Positions 10,939-24,700 of a DNA stretch of 64,000 nucleotides are shown in pieces. Source of the DNA: Chamaelirium japonicum. Taxonomy: Eukaryota; Streptophyta; Magnoliopsida; Liliales; Melanthiaceae. The DNA lies in assembly GCA_947650365.1 (NCBI GenBank), contig OX393555.1, forward strand, positions 14,401,550 through 14,465,549, given 5' to 3'. A program made the translations under genes and the position numbers. Position 1 is the first letter of the stretch; each line of letters begins with the position of its first letter. The notes beneath the pieces were generated by a model. It searched no databases. It saw only the letters and a list, made by a program, of their open reading frames with translations, and was not told where the DNA came from.

Positions 10939-10947
10939 TTTATTTTA

Positions 10948-11402
10948 TGTATAAGGAACAAAATGGACTTTGTCATGGGTTTGGATAAAAAGCTATGTTC
11001 GCAGTCTTCGGAAGAGATCATCTTCTTCCCCATTGCTCACATCAAGAGAGATGCGAGCTGCCGACGCGGCCATCACAGGAGCCGCCCCTTCGGCCAATGA
11101 ACAACGTACGGTCTCCGACGCTTTCCTGATTGATTTCCATCGAAATGGAGGGAGAGCATGATGTTGGAGATGACTATGATCACATCAAATATGATGTCGT
11201 CGTCGTCTTCAGCTTCGAAAGCCATTGACATGATTGTCCTGATGATTCCTTCTTCGAGCTCGGCCTTCTACTGTGCCCTGCATCTCCAAAGGTGCTATTA
11301 ATAGTTTTTAGGGTTTAGAAATATACTGTCCTCATTTAGTTGGTTGAGCTCTCAAACCCCCCTCATATATTTCTCTGTACATTTTTTAATTAAAAAACAA
11401 CA
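10948..11402. other. Intergenic, no gene recognised
   Basis: The part at 10990-11290 is relatively GC-rich with coding-like composition on either strand, but no frame matches a family I know. A captured or decayed gene piece is possible. Confidence 0.35.
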
Positions 11403-11410
11403 GTTTTAGC

Positions 11411-11853
11411 TAGGGGTGTCAACGGTCGTGTCCGGTTTGTGTTGTGTCTAGTTTCGGGTCGTGTCCAAAACCCCTAGACCCGGACTCGACCCGTTTAACT
11501 AATCGTGTCTAGATCCTACACCCGTAGCCGACCTGCTAATAAATGGGTAGACCCGATAAGACCTGGTAAGACCCGTTTACCACACGGGTCTATTCAGTTG
11601 ACCCGATCCGACTCGACTCGACCTAACCCGATAGATCCGCTGGTACTATATATTACAGTATCGGATTGCGGGTAGACCCGACTCGACCCGACCCGGCCCG
11701 TTGAATTTTAAACGGGTCTTCATGGGTCTAATGTGTCCAGACTCTAAACTCGGACCTGACCCGTTTATTAAACGGGTCTATCGTGTCAACCAGTTTACGA
11801 CCCGAACCCCCAGACCCGCTAATTTCGTGTCGGGTCCAAAATTGTCAGCCCTA
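11411..11853. mobile_element. hAT-type MITE, 443 bp
   Basis: The ends are taggggtgtcaacggtcgtg and, read inward from the right, tagggctgacaattttggac. A perfect 8-bp target duplication, gttttagc, flanks it (11403-11410 and 11854-11861). The body consists of acccgtt and gggtcg motifs with no coding capacity. A truncated relative lies at 2590-2861. Confidence 0.85.
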
Positions 11854-11899
11854 GTTTTAGCCCAAATCCTCCCGGACCCGTCCAAAATTTCATCGTATA

Positions 11900-12605
11900 C
11901 TAGTAAGAAACCCGGGCAATGCCCAGATGAGCTTGATGCACGCCTCTTAGTGCAAACGACATCACAATCGCCTTAAGAAATGTACAATCATGAGTGATTG
12001 TGATGAACTCGTCAAGGTGTGATTCACTTGTTAGAAAGAGAGAGTAGTTAACATCAAACAATAATTAAATATCATTAAATGGATATTTATCATCATTATA
12101 GTAGGTTTTTAATAGGATTTATGAGAGAGAAATGCGTTCACACACGGGAGAATGATTCAGGCTTTTTAAAAGAAATCCATGTGTCACAACGTGGAAGAGA
12201 GGCTTCCATTTTAGCATATATACTAGTAAGAAACCCGGACAATGCCCGAATGCGCTTGATGCACGCCATTTGACAAAAACGACATCACAACTGTTCGAAG
12301 AAGTGTGAAATCTGAAGTGTGTGTGATTCACTTGTTAGAGAGAGAGAGAGAGAGATTCAAATGACCATTAAATGCCAGTGAATGAAATTTATCATCTTTA
12401 TGGCAGGATTTGAATGGATTTAAAAGATAGCCATGTTCACACACGGAAGAAGAATTATAGCTATTTAAAAGACGTCCATTTTAGTATATAGTACTAGTAA
12501 GAAACTAAGCCGTGTTCACACATGGAAGAATGATTATGGTTCTTTAAAAGACGTCCACGTGTCACAACACGGGAGAGAGGCTTCCGTTTTAGTATATAGT
12601 ATAGA
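11900..12605 (-). mobile_element. Tandem run of non-autonomous Helitron-like copies
   Basis: Three head-to-tail units begin at 11900, 12223 and 12494. On the minus strand each of the first two ends with a short GGGCAtTGCCC-type hairpin, then GGGTTTCTTACTAG. This matches the hairpin-plus-CTRR 3' end of Helitrons. The rightmost unit begins TCTATACTATATACTAAAACGG on the minus strand, a usual plant Helitron 5' start. The third unit is shortened and lacks the hairpin. Units share gcttccRttttag and gtgtcacaac blocks. No replicase-helicase is encoded. Confidence 0.6.
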
Positions 12606-12817
12606 TAGATATAGATGTATATCCGGGCTGGGTTCGGGCTCAGATAATCAGACCCTTGGCCTGAGGCATGGCCCGACGAGCCCAATGCACCCATCTGAAC
12701 TTGACATATGTGGGCCCAAATCGGCCCGGCCCAAAATATTTTAGCCTCCACCCAGCCCGTTTTATACCCTACTTGGTCTTGGAATTATGCCACGTGGTCC
12801 AAATAAAAAAGCATATA
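12606..12817. other. Spacer with GGGCTCGGGC-type repeat fragment
   Basis: The part at 12626-12765 is rich in gcccgacgagccc and cggcccggccc motifs like those in eroded hAT MITEs, but no matching termini were found. Confidence 0.3.
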
Positions 12818-12826
12818 AAAATGATA

Positions 12827-13333
12827 GGGTTTTTTACAAATCAACCACTGCAATCTTCTCTATTTACATATAAACTCCTTTTATGTTTACATATAAACCC
12901 ATTGACCCATCCAATATTTATATATAGACCTCTATAGTTAGTTGTCATCCAAAATAAAGCAATATTTTTTAAAAATTTCTTCATTTGACTGTTACTTATT
13001 TAATCTTAAAAAAAAAAAACCAATTTATTCATGATTTTAATTAGTTAAATTGACATCTTAATTGAATATAGACTTAATCCAAAATAAACACAGACATAAT
13101 CCGAATCTAATTTTGATCTAATTCGAAGAATTCTTATATTGAATGGAGATTTTTAGAGTTCAGGTAAAATATTAAGAATGAAATCGAAAATATTCTCTCA
13201 TTTTGGATGTCAGCTAACTGATGGATTCAATATATAATGTTTGAATGAATTGAGGGGTTTATATGTAAAAATCACTTTGTTAGGGGTTCATATGTAAATA
13301 AATAAGATTGTAGAAAAGATTTGTAAAAATCGA
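12827..13333. mobile_element. Mutator-like foldback element, 507 bp
   Basis: Long inverted ends (gggttttttacaaatcaacc... and, from the right, cgatttttacaaatctttt...) share tttacatataaaccc blocks. A perfect 9-bp duplication, aaaatgata, flanks it (12818-12826 and 13334-13342). The interior is AT-rich and non-coding. Confidence 0.75.
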
Positions 13334-13342
13334 AAATGATAA

Positions 13343-15400
13343 TGTGACAGCGGGGATTATCTCTTGGGGTTAAGTGAGTTAACTACTTAATAGTGGGCCC
13401 CATTAGACCATGAAGCAAACATCTGCCGTCCATGTCGCTTTCCTCTGTCTTCACTTTGGGCCAAGTGATGTGGGCCCACACCACGTGAACCATCACGAAT
13501 ACAATATCTCTCCTCTGGATTCTAGCTCGAGGACATCCACGTCACGGGATTCCTTCCATTTTGGCCCTTGGGTTTCTACAAGGTCCTAAATCTTTATACC
13601 AAACCAGGAGTTTTGAGATTCGGATCATGATCCGGTCCATTGATAGGATCCGGAGATCAAAACAACATAAACAGTCAAACAAAAACTCATGGCTTCTAAG
13701 TCTCAATCGTCGATCAGCTCGGATTAACGGACATGGCAATCCAAAGATCTGACGACTAAAATAATATGTCTGAGTTGGACACCAGACGATCGAAATAAGA
13801 TGATTGGGTTTGCAATACCGACTCTGATATATGTTATAAAAGCTGATAAATGTATCAGATTGGATCCATATTTGATCCAATTATATTTCAAATCGAATCA
13901 TGTCGTTTTTAATCGTATATCTAACCAAAAAACTAATACCAACTTTGGGATTTTCGGATCAGATTCGGATCAAGATCCGATCACTTAACATGCCTAATGA
14001 CGATGTTTATAACGATTTTAAAATAATAATAAATTATAATTAGTACCCTTTTATTACGTCGTTTAATGACAGTCATAACGAACCATCATGACGCTTCGAC
14101 TGCCATAATAACGATAAATAATTCCTTAAAAATATATAGAGACTTGGTTAAATGATATATATTAATATATAATTAAAATGTTTAACAAAAAGTATAAAAA
14201 TATAAGGGGCTATTAACATTAGCACCTTAAAAAAAAATTTGTGAAGGTTGAACTTATTGTTAAGCCACTATGGGTTGACTTTGGCTAAAGCAAGCTCCTT
14301 TTGCTGTGTATATTAAAATAACAATTTTACCCCTACATATAAAGTACTAGTGTATACCTGTGCTTGTCGGTACTGCAGCGGGCCGCCTTCGGTGGCAACC
14401 CATCTGCTGGCAGCGGGCTGTCTTTAGTGACGACACACCTGAACGCCTTCGGTAACAAAACACTTTCGACAACAACACCAGCATTCATAGGGACACCCAT
14501 TTTCTCGGGCATGTCGATTGGCAAGAAGTAGGCTCCTTCGGCGCGACCAACTCTCCACACTTTGAAGCGTCGTGCACCGAAGACCGGCCAAAATTCGCCA
14601 GAAATACTAAGTCTGGAACGCGCACCCCGAAGCGTGTCGCACCGAAGACCGATCAAAATTTCCCCCTCCCCCTATAATCAATCAATCACAACTGTCTCTA
14701 TTCGAACTGATTCCTCAAGATCGACCCGATGGTTTATAGTCGTTAATTTTAGCTAACTCGAGCTACTTCTGCCTCACACATGAAATAACATAAATTTTTT
14801 AATGAAAATTTTACCCCTACATATAATGTGTTACAATCGTAACAAAAGAGTAACATTTAAGTGAAGAGTACGTATCAATCCGTTAACAAAGAGTAACAAT
14901 TTGATTTGATAAAATGACTTCATCATAGATTGATTGTAGTGGTATTTCTGCTCATCTAGATGCAATATTTTTTTTACATTCAACTATTCTATCTTGCACA
15001 TGAAGAGTAACAATTCGATAAAAATGAGTAATTATTTGGTCGGTTGATAGAATATTTTTATTTTGATGAAGATAGATAAAAATAAATAAAAAAATTATAT
15101 TGTGGTTTTAAATCGACGATCTAGAGTGATTTTAATTGTTTTTCGTGTAAGAAAACGTTTGTGTTCAATTAATGATATAAAATATAAATTTAATAAAATT
15201 TAGTTGGACATTATTGTCTTTCTTTTTTTTTCTATTTGGTTCTACGGGATTTCAGGAGGAACCTATTGCAATACAACACTCGCATGATAAGTTATTTCAA
15301 ATCGATTCCTTTGTCTTGGAGCTATCATTGTGTCTCCCAAAATATAATTTTTAATAAAAAATACTGTAAATATAGTTTATAATAGGTAATAGTTTTTGGA
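13343..15400. other. AT-rich intergenic stretch, no gene recognised
   Basis: Most of it is AT-rich without structure. Around 13610-13990 ggatccgga and ggatcaRatc phrases occur at both ends. At 14340-14660 a GC-rich patch contains a 107-codon minus-strand frame with no recognisable domain. The phrase attttacccctacatataa occurs both at 14325 and 14808, flanking that patch as direct repeats. Confidence 0.4.
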
Positions 15401-15763
15401 AGAGAGAGAGAGAGCACCACAACCGTTCAGTAGTTGTGTATAGTCTAGGTGAGTGTGACGCTAGAGAGAGAGAGAGAGAGAGAGAGAACCGTTCAGTAGT
15501 TGTTATAGTCTGGGTGAGCGTGATTCATCTAGCGTGAGTGCATGCTATTGAACGGTTCTGATATCCTTCTCCAGCGGTGCTCATCGAAGGGTTATACGGC
15601 ATTTACCGGACGAATCCAGGGCTGGAGAGGAGTCAGGCGCTTGGATTCGGAATCGGGTTAGTATACGTAGCTCCTCGGATCCCCTGTATAAGTAGGGGTC
15701 CCCGCAGCTCTCCTCCGTCCACGGATTTGTTGAGAGAGAGAGAGAGAGAGCTCGATCACTTCA
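15400..15763 (+). promoter_or_regulatory. AGPase small-subunit promoter and 5' leader
   Basis: Upstream of the start codon lie GA microsatellites (15402-15413, 15464-15487, 15732-15750). A duplicated block accgttcagtagttgt...tatagtctRggtgag occurs at about 15422 and 15488. A TATA-like tgtataagtagggg sits near 15684, about 80 bases before the ATG, so it may be the core promoter. The leader next to the ATG is GA-rich. Confidence 0.45.
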
Positions 15764-18700
15764 ATGGCGGCAGCGATTGGCGTTTCAAGGCTCTCATGCT
15801 CCAAAACCCTAAACCCTTCCTCGAATCGGAGCTCGAGATCCGGGACTACGCTCCTCAGATCGGCGACTCCAAGCCTCTCATCCTCCTCCCACTTCTCCGG
15901 CGAGAAGCTTCGCTCCCGGGACCTCTTCAGCTGCCGGAAAAAAGTTTTCAACCGGCGGAATCCGCTTCTGGTTTCCCCGAAGGCTGTTTCGGACTCTAGG
16001 AACTCGCAGACGTGCCTTGATCCCGAAGCGAGCCGAGTGAGTTGGATCTCTGCTTGCCTTCGCAAGTTTTTTGAACTAGAAAATATGGTGATTTTGAAGT
16101 CGATGGAGATTGATTTAGGGTTTTTAGGGTTATCCAGATTAATGTAGGCATACTGATGACTTTTGTGATTGAAAATCCGGTTGTTTGCTGAACAATGTCA
16201 TGGTGGAGTGTTTGATGCTTCTGCACATGAATAATTTTCTTTATTTTGGAAAATTGGGTATAAATTCTCTTAATAATTCTTTTTCCTGTAGAGTGTTTTG
16301 GGGATTATACTCGGGGGCGGCGCAGGGACCCGGTTGTACCCTTTGACGAAGAAGAGAGCAAAGCCGGCTGTTCCTCTCGGAGCTAACTACAGGCTGATTG
16401 ATATTCCTGTCAGCAATTGCTTGAACAGTGACATCTCGAAGATCTATGTTCTAACCCAGTTCAATTCGGCGTCGCTCAACCGCCACCTCTCGCGAGCTTA
16501 TGCAAGTAACATGGGCGGGTACAAGAACGAAGGCTTTGTGGAGGTCCTTGCCGCCCAGCAGAGCCCGGAGAACCCTAACTGGTTTCAGGTTATATTTCTG
16601 AAATTTTATTTTCTTTCTATCGAGTTAAAATTAAACTTTTGAATTCTTGACGGTATACATGCCACTTATCTATGTCGAGCTACTTGATAAATGTGAGCAC
16701 TTTTTTTTTTTGGTTCTTGAAGAAGTTATAATTTGTTACATGATTATATTGCACTATAGTTATTTTACAATTAAATGTGAACACATGTTATTTATGGACT
16801 GAATTTCTATAATTTGTTGACTTTTGTCTCTAATTTGTTCTAGATAGTGTTCATATCGGACGTATAAGTGATAAATTGATTCCAATTAGGGTTAAAGGTC
16901 AGGTTTCTATCAAGTCCAGTTTTGTACTTCGTGACAATCACATCATCCAAAGACCTGTTGGCATGAAGCAAAAAGGACGGCCTAGATTATTCATAAACCT
17001 TGATTTAGCAAGTACAATTGGAACACGACTCTAAAAAAAGGACTATACTTATATAAGGACATGACCTTTACGCTATTCTAGATGGTTTTCTGATTTTTTC
17101 TTGTTTCAAGGCCTATTCTTTCTCAATTTCGGAATATATTATGGATTATTTTCTGCTTATAGAATTCCAGTAAAACAACACCAATTTATGAGCCTTAAGT
17201 TTTGGACAATTATTTCTAGAAATTCACTTCTTATTGTTCTCTTTCACCACTTGAGTCTAACGCTATCTTATCTCCTTAAATATAGGGATTTGGTATTCAA
17301 GTTTTTAAAACACGGTATCAGTCGCTGTATCAGACAACCCCAACCTCAGTTGCACTAAACTCAGTATCGGTTGGTTCGGATCGAAACCGGTTCAAGCCTT
17401 TTTTTTGTCCCGTTTCATTCAAGGTTTGGGCCTTGCAGTGCACCCATCAAACACATGGAAATATCATTTGTGTTGGACTGCTGGGAAAGTGGGGGAAAAG
17501 CCAAAAGAACAAATTTCCATGTAATATGGCCCTAGCAGATACTAACCTGGTCGTACTAGATACCATAATGAATCGGCTAATACAAACTGATATAGGGATG
17601 GACCAATCGGTACGCGGCCTTTCGTGGTTTTGGTGGCCGATTAGATACTGGTCCGATCAAAATTGAGTGCTATCGACCAGTGCACTCGGTAATGATCAAT
17701 TTTTTAAACTATGTTGGTATCCTCTTTTTGTTCTTTCATAGTGTGACTCTACCCAACAATATTGAGATTGGATTATCTCTAAAAAATGAAATCTTAGTCC
17801 TTAAATTTAAGGGATATGGCCAGCCGAAAATTCTGCATAGATTTATTTTTTCAAGAAAGTCCATCTTGAGATTTTGCAAATGTTTCTTTTAGTTTCCTTT
17901 GTGCAATTGCTTTGTCTCGGATCGATACAACGACTCAGATTATCGACTCCCTGCAGGCAAGCTCGAGACACGCCTTGAATGGATCCAACGATGTAGGCCC
18001 CTCCAGGATATGAAAGTGGAGGGTTACAAAATTAAAATTCAATCCCTACTTGTGGGGAAAAAAATTCCAAAAAGCTCTAAAATTAAAATAAGGCCTAAAG
18101 CTCATAAAAACAAAGAAGCAACTAAAATATGTCTAATGGACTCAATGTGGACTCAAGTTGACTAATTTTTCCAGCTTGTTTATGCTTTTAAAGTACCTTA
18201 TGAATGCTTTTGCATGAATATCCATGGCTTGAAAATTTTCTCCACTCCATCAGGAAGATTTGGGTAAAGGTCTTGAGTTTGAACCACCTGATGTATAGGC
18301 CATGTTGAAGGTCTGATCGATCTGGTCTCTTATTGAAGTAGAACAGTAATCAAATATCTCCGGGATTCCCCGCATGTAATCACCACTTAATTGTTTCCGA
18401 ATAACATGTTGGGGATTTTATGATATTCGTCTTCTGATGGATGTCATCTCTCATTTAATTCTTAATTGGTTCATCTTCATCGTTTGTTCTTTTAAAATTC
18501 AATATCGAAGAAGATGAAGGGCATTTCATGTTCAGGCTCCAGTAATTCTTAATGGCACGAGACATCCTCTGATGGTGAGTACAAATCCATGACTTCCATC
18601 ACGGGCTCTTATTTGGCATTACCCATGGACACCTCTGTCTTAACTACAAGCTCTTTATCGAGCACATCTTCGGGTTCCACCATAGGTGTTTCGTAGGGTT

Positions 18701-21700
18701 GCACCGAGGAAGCAGGAGCACAAACACAAATATGACGAATTAAAAACGCAAAACAATCATAGATTTCCAAATAACTGAAAGTAAAGACGAGAAAAAAAAA
18801 AGACTACAATCATGAGACAACGATTTACGAGAAAACCCAAATTAGAAAAAAACCATTGGCGATACCGATCAAAATCCAATATGAAGCCGAGGAACAAGAA
18901 AAGATACAAGCAATCTCTCCCTCAATGAGCAACCCTATTCACCTTAGGGCTTATCCTCTTAGAAATTTGCCAAAATCTCACCTTATATCTAGGGTTGGCA
19001 ACGGGTCGGACCCTACCCTTGCCCTTACCCATATCCATTTGAGTATGGGAGGGTCCATACTCGACCCATACCGATTCGGGTATAGAGGAGTCCATACCCG
19101 ACCCATACCCATTCGAGTTTCGGTTCGGGTTTCGAGTATGAATTGGGTAAATTTTTGCTCTCTTTTACATATTCTAATTTCTTTGCAATACCTGGATTGG
19201 GATTTGAATTGTTTCAAGTCTGACAAAAAAAAAAAACAAAGCAAAGCAAATAAAATAATTAGGTTAAAGCAGAGCCAGGGTTGATGCCTTTTGAGGCTTT
19301 GAAATCACTACACCAGGTTGAAAAACAGAGTCGGGGAAGCTTTTGAGGCTTTCGCACCAGGCTGAAAAACAGAGCCGGGTAGGCCTTTGAGACTTTGAGG
19401 CTGCGACACTAGGATGCAAAACATGGGGTTGTGAGCCTGAGGCCTTCGACTCTTTGACGCTTTGAGGCTTGTGTGACTTTTTAACACCAAATCTTCAAGT
19501 TGGGAATGAGTTTAATATGGGTATTGGACCTATTGGCTTATTGCAAAAGTTAAAAGGGGATATTGGGTACCATGTACACACTCAAGACTCATCACGACTC
19601 ACGCTCCCGGTTGGGAAAGATATAAAGGGGTACGAATATCGCAGGTAAAGATGTAGAGCTTAAGATTCCAGTTTTGGCTTGGACAGAGGGGTATCCATAA
19701 CCATATCCAAAATTTGAATGGGTATGAATCTGATACCCATACCCGACCCGAATTGATTTCGGGTACAGATTTCATAACCATACACTAATTTTTGGGTTGG
19801 GTTTTTGGATTTTCAAGCTCCATTGTCACCCTTACTTATACCCCCAGTCCTCGAAACATCCTATATGTACATATGTTTACATGGTTTTATGGAAATTGTA
19901 TAAATAACCCCTCCTCTTCTTCCACCCCCTCCCCCCCCAACACACACACACACACACCCCACCACCACCACACCCCCACAAATTCTTAGGGCTGCCACCC
20001 TCGAACCTTCACCGGGCGCGCGCTCTGCGCACTTCGTCTGGGTTCAGTGCAGTTAGGCTGCGTGCGGGCTGTCACATTCACCCGGACCTTATGAAGGGTC
20101 AATGCCAATAATTGAGCCATAACTCCACAGTGGTCTCCTCGTCAAAGTTTCGGATTATGAGTTGGGCTCATCTTGGGATTTCTTTTCAGCTTATTTGATC
20201 AAATGTTTTTGAAATTCTATGTGGGCATCTATTCGGGATCCTCGTCGAAGAGATGTGAGCTCCAATATACTATTGGAGATTCCCTCGGAGGATCATCTAC
20301 AGAGAAGAATACTTTTTTTTAAATTCGTTTTGGTGAATTTGGGGACTTGGGCTTGCAATGAACAGTTTCGGAGGTCCGTTCACCACCCAATCATTATTTA
20401 GGTTTCATCTCTCTTGTTTGACATGATTGATACTAAAGTTCTAAGAATTCAATGTCTTGCATGAACCGCTCGATCTGATTCCACATCTCCACAATTCCCT
20501 TTTCTAAAGTTATATCCACACGGTTCTTGATATCGATCATTGGCATCCATCCTCGTTGTAACCATCACCTCTAGCATAATCCTTAGTAAATCTTGGTAGA
20601 ATGAGAGGATAATCTTGCTCTTATACCAATATATGAAGGGATATGATAAAAACTCATAATCACTTAATACACCTAGAGAGTGTTTACTTAATACAACTCA
20701 TTAAGATGGACTTATTTGCAATAACTCATAATCACTTAATACACCTATAGAGTGTTTACTCGTCTGCATTATCTTTAGCCTGTTTTATGCGATGGTCTCA
20801 TTCCATCCAGATTTTCACAAATTTTCATTGAAGTAGGATATATGGAAGATCTAGAGAAACACCAAAGGCCATAAAATGGATTCTTAGATATTGAATAGTA
20901 CTCTAGGTCTAGTTTTGACGAGGATAGTGATATGAAGGCATCGTGAAGAGTTTGTCTGACATTAATTTTGGCGGCAACATAATCCAACATGATCAGGACA
21001 AATGCATATCTACTTCAATGGAGAGCATATAGTTGAAGGCCGGTCCTACGACCAATCTTTCATTTGTTGTGAGCGTTTGTAACAGTTACAAAACCAAAAG
21101 TTCAATGGTTGAGGTCATTGTTTGTTGATTTTGGTGTTCGACGGGTCACTCGTGTGTTCTTTGAGATTAGTTTTTTCTTGCAAGCGAGAAACTCATTATT
21201 CTCTATCATTCCTTGAGGAAGATTATAGAATCAGGTAAAGTAACCTTGAGAAAGATGGACACCGAAGAGATATATTTACAAATCTAGTTCATGCATTGAA
21301 GTTCAAATTTTGCTTGGATAATTATTGAAGAAGGTTGATTGGGTTCCTTTCTGGGTATAGTGGACAAAGCTACTTTTTGTATTAAAATTCAGGCTTTGGT
21401 TAGACTTGAACAATGTTGAAAGGCTGATTGTGTATCCTTTTGGTTGCCTTAGTGAAGATATGGGAATGAAGATTATTGACTTATCTTAGGTGTTGTAAAT
21501 TGGTATGATTGGGTATGCACTAGGATGAGAGTGGGAAAAGGGACTTCCATTTTTTTTTTTAATATTTTGGCTTTCTCAAAGTGAGGTATGGGATACACAA
21601 ACCATTTTGGTTATAGTTTAGCTTCTCAATTTTAGTCCGATTCAGTATATGTGTGACATATGGGATCCGTGGTTTAGCTATAACCTTATCATCCAAAGGC

Positions 21701-24700
21701 AGTCAATTTGAAGGAAAACGACCAACCTATATCTAGGCATCCTTGGAGACATACAAACCCTTTTGGAATATCTACTCCTTGATTTGATATCTATAGGCCC
21801 TTTTGCGTTTTGGGAGGTTTCATGACTTTTATGAGTTTTTTTTTTTTCCCATTGGGTATGTATGGTCAATAGGTCTACAAACGAGCCAAGCCGAGCTTTG
21901 GTCTGTTTGAGCTTGGCTCGTTTATTAGATGAGACAACTTCAAGCTTTGGGCTAGGTTTGTTTAATAATCGAGTCGAGCCGACATTTGGTCTGCTTGAGC
22001 TTGGCTTGTTTATTAAATGGCCCTAAACTTCAGGCTAGGCTTCACTTAATTAGTGATTGAATAAACTCGAACGGTCCCTTATCGAGCTTGTTTCCGAACT
22101 ACAGAATGAGTCAAAAGTGTATAATATATATGTTAGGTCTATTCAAGCCTTTTATGAGCCTATTCATGAGCTTGCTTACGATCCCTAAACAATCATGTTT
22201 GCGAACCCAACTGAGTCAAGCTTTGGTCTTTTTTAGCTTGGCTTGTAAACTCTAAGCTTGGGCTTGGCTCGATTAGTAATCGAACAAACTTGAACAAGCT
22301 TTATCAAGCTTGTTTGCGAGCTGCTCACAGACAACTTGGTTTGTTTGCTGCCTTAACAGACGATAAAGCTCAACACATTTGACGCACCTAGAGATTTTAG
22401 AATCGATTGATTGTTGGTGGATATGCCATCAATGGCAAGGTAATCATCCTCACCAAAAATCAGCCTATTCTGCAACCTTTGTGTACATCTAATGGACAAC
22501 ATGTCAAACGACTTGCCACATATTGTTGTGGTAAGGATCATATTGTAGATTGTGCAAGGGTTAGATACTCGGATCATATCAAACCAAATCATAGATCATT
22601 TTTTTTTTCCTGATACCTACTAGAAAGGGAAAGACATGAAAAAGAAAGGAAACATATTCAAGTATAGTCTGGATGTTTAACAAGCAAAACTACAAACGGA
22701 GTGCAAGAACTGTTGATATCACCATGTGTTGGTATTATAGCTTTGGCTAATTTATCCAACCTCCCATCCTAATTACTTATCAAAATCGTACAAAAAGATG
22801 GAAAACTTAATGAAGTATTTTTTTTTAGCTAAGCATGATTAAGTCAAAGCACTAGCTAGCTGCCCGCTTCAGACATTTAATTAGCTCTCCCCTCCCCGTG
22901 TAGAAACACATTGGAAAAATGTCGGATCTAAGCAAATGAGTACGAAGATATAAACAAACTTCCTCTATGGGTTTCTCCCTAAACCCTCTTTTTTGCCTTG
23001 CAAGCTAAAAAGACTATGATGATACGACACTAATGTTTTTCACAAGGATATGAGATGCTCCTTTGATCTAAACAAGTAGAAGCAAAAGAATCAATATAAC
23101 TATTAATGTGGAACAAGACATGTTTTGGCATCGTTCGGGTCGCACGATCCATGACACATTTCTTGGGAACGTTTTTGGATTGTCCAATTCAATTGGAACC
23201 CTGAACAAACCAATTGATCTTGATCGAAAAGACCCTATTTGATTTGGATCTTATGATCTAGATCTTGAAGTATGGGACCCTAATAATGCTACGATTTTGT
23301 AGTTCTCTTTGAATAGTGGAGTATCTCTTGGACCGCCTTTGTAGAAGTAGTACGTTTTTTAGTGAACCTTTAATTGTTGTGTGCTCTTCTCTTCAACCAT
23401 GTTAATCTCTGTGATTTTTCACGTGCATGATCCATGCATATAGACTCCAACCACATCTTAGCTTCTTTTGCTAGGTTTGGTGGTTCCCCATGATAAGAAT
23501 TTGTTTATTTGGATGATAATAGGATTATTTGGTGAAAGGCTAAGCTCTTGTGTTTTGTATGATAATCAATGATAGGAACCATTAGGATCTTCTTTTTCCA
23601 TTTGCCTTTTTCTATTCATAAGATAAGGTACTTAGTAAATCAATGACCAGAATGTGCTAAAATAGATTCCTCTAAGGAATTTTTTGGAATAATACTATAA
23701 TGTACAACTACAACCTTCTCTCCCTCGAAATGGGGATGCATAGACAATACATGGGAACTTCAAGGTAAAGTCAACACATACCATCACTGGTGAGTGGTGA
23801 TTCTCTTTTAGCAAGTGAATGCAAAATAGTACTTTGGGTTTATAAGAATCTCACACCTACCTGGGACTTGGAAGCATCATCACCTGGTTCATCAGTGTTA
23901 TCTATGAGTTCCCAAGGCGGCCTTCCATACTCTCATCATTAATGATTCTTCCCTCAATGCTAGTGTCTCTGCTTCATTGGATTTCTGCTCCAATAGGTTT
24001 GGAACTTTTGCTGGGGCATAAGTAATAAGGTGGTTTGCATCAAATATCCTTGTCAAACTGTCAAAATTTGCTGGTATTTCTTGTTTTTGTGTGCACATTG
24101 TGGAAGATGATCATGGGACAAGGTTATACAACTGTAGCAACTAGGTTCAAAGTAAGATACGAAGAACTCAAGGTTCAAGTCTTAATTTGGTACTTAACAT
24201 TGACCTAATGCCTAAAATAGTAGAAGATGAGAGGGAACGGTTTTTTTCCCTTTGTAGAAGCCCTTGTTTAGAAAGCTATTTATTATAGAAACCAGTAAAG
24301 TTGTAGAAATAATAATATTTAAAACTGTCAAGTAAGATCTTTTGACATTCTTTGGCCATATGAAACTATTAGCGTATGTATAGATGGGTTGCGTTACATG
24401 TACAATTATCTATACATGTAACCCGACCTATATATACATAAGCTAACAGAAACTTATGTAACCAAGAGTATATTGGATTTCTATTGTGTCTTGAATAGTT
24501 ATTTAGTTTGGTCATGCTTAGTTCTTTCCCGTTTTCCCATGGATTAAGGGGACAATTTTAAATTTCAGTAATTTATAGTTCATTCTTTCAGCAAAACAGC
24601 ATATAATTCTAAGTTGGTATGTGACTTGCTAAATTGGTATGCTATGTACCTGTGTTGGTATGCGATGTACTATAACCGGTATGCAATGCACAATTTTAAA

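Noticed and set aside
14333-14656. 107-codon minus-strand frame in a GC-rich patch
   Set aside because: No family resemblance and no gene signals. Direct repeats flank the patch, so it may be element cargo, but this could not be supported as a gene.
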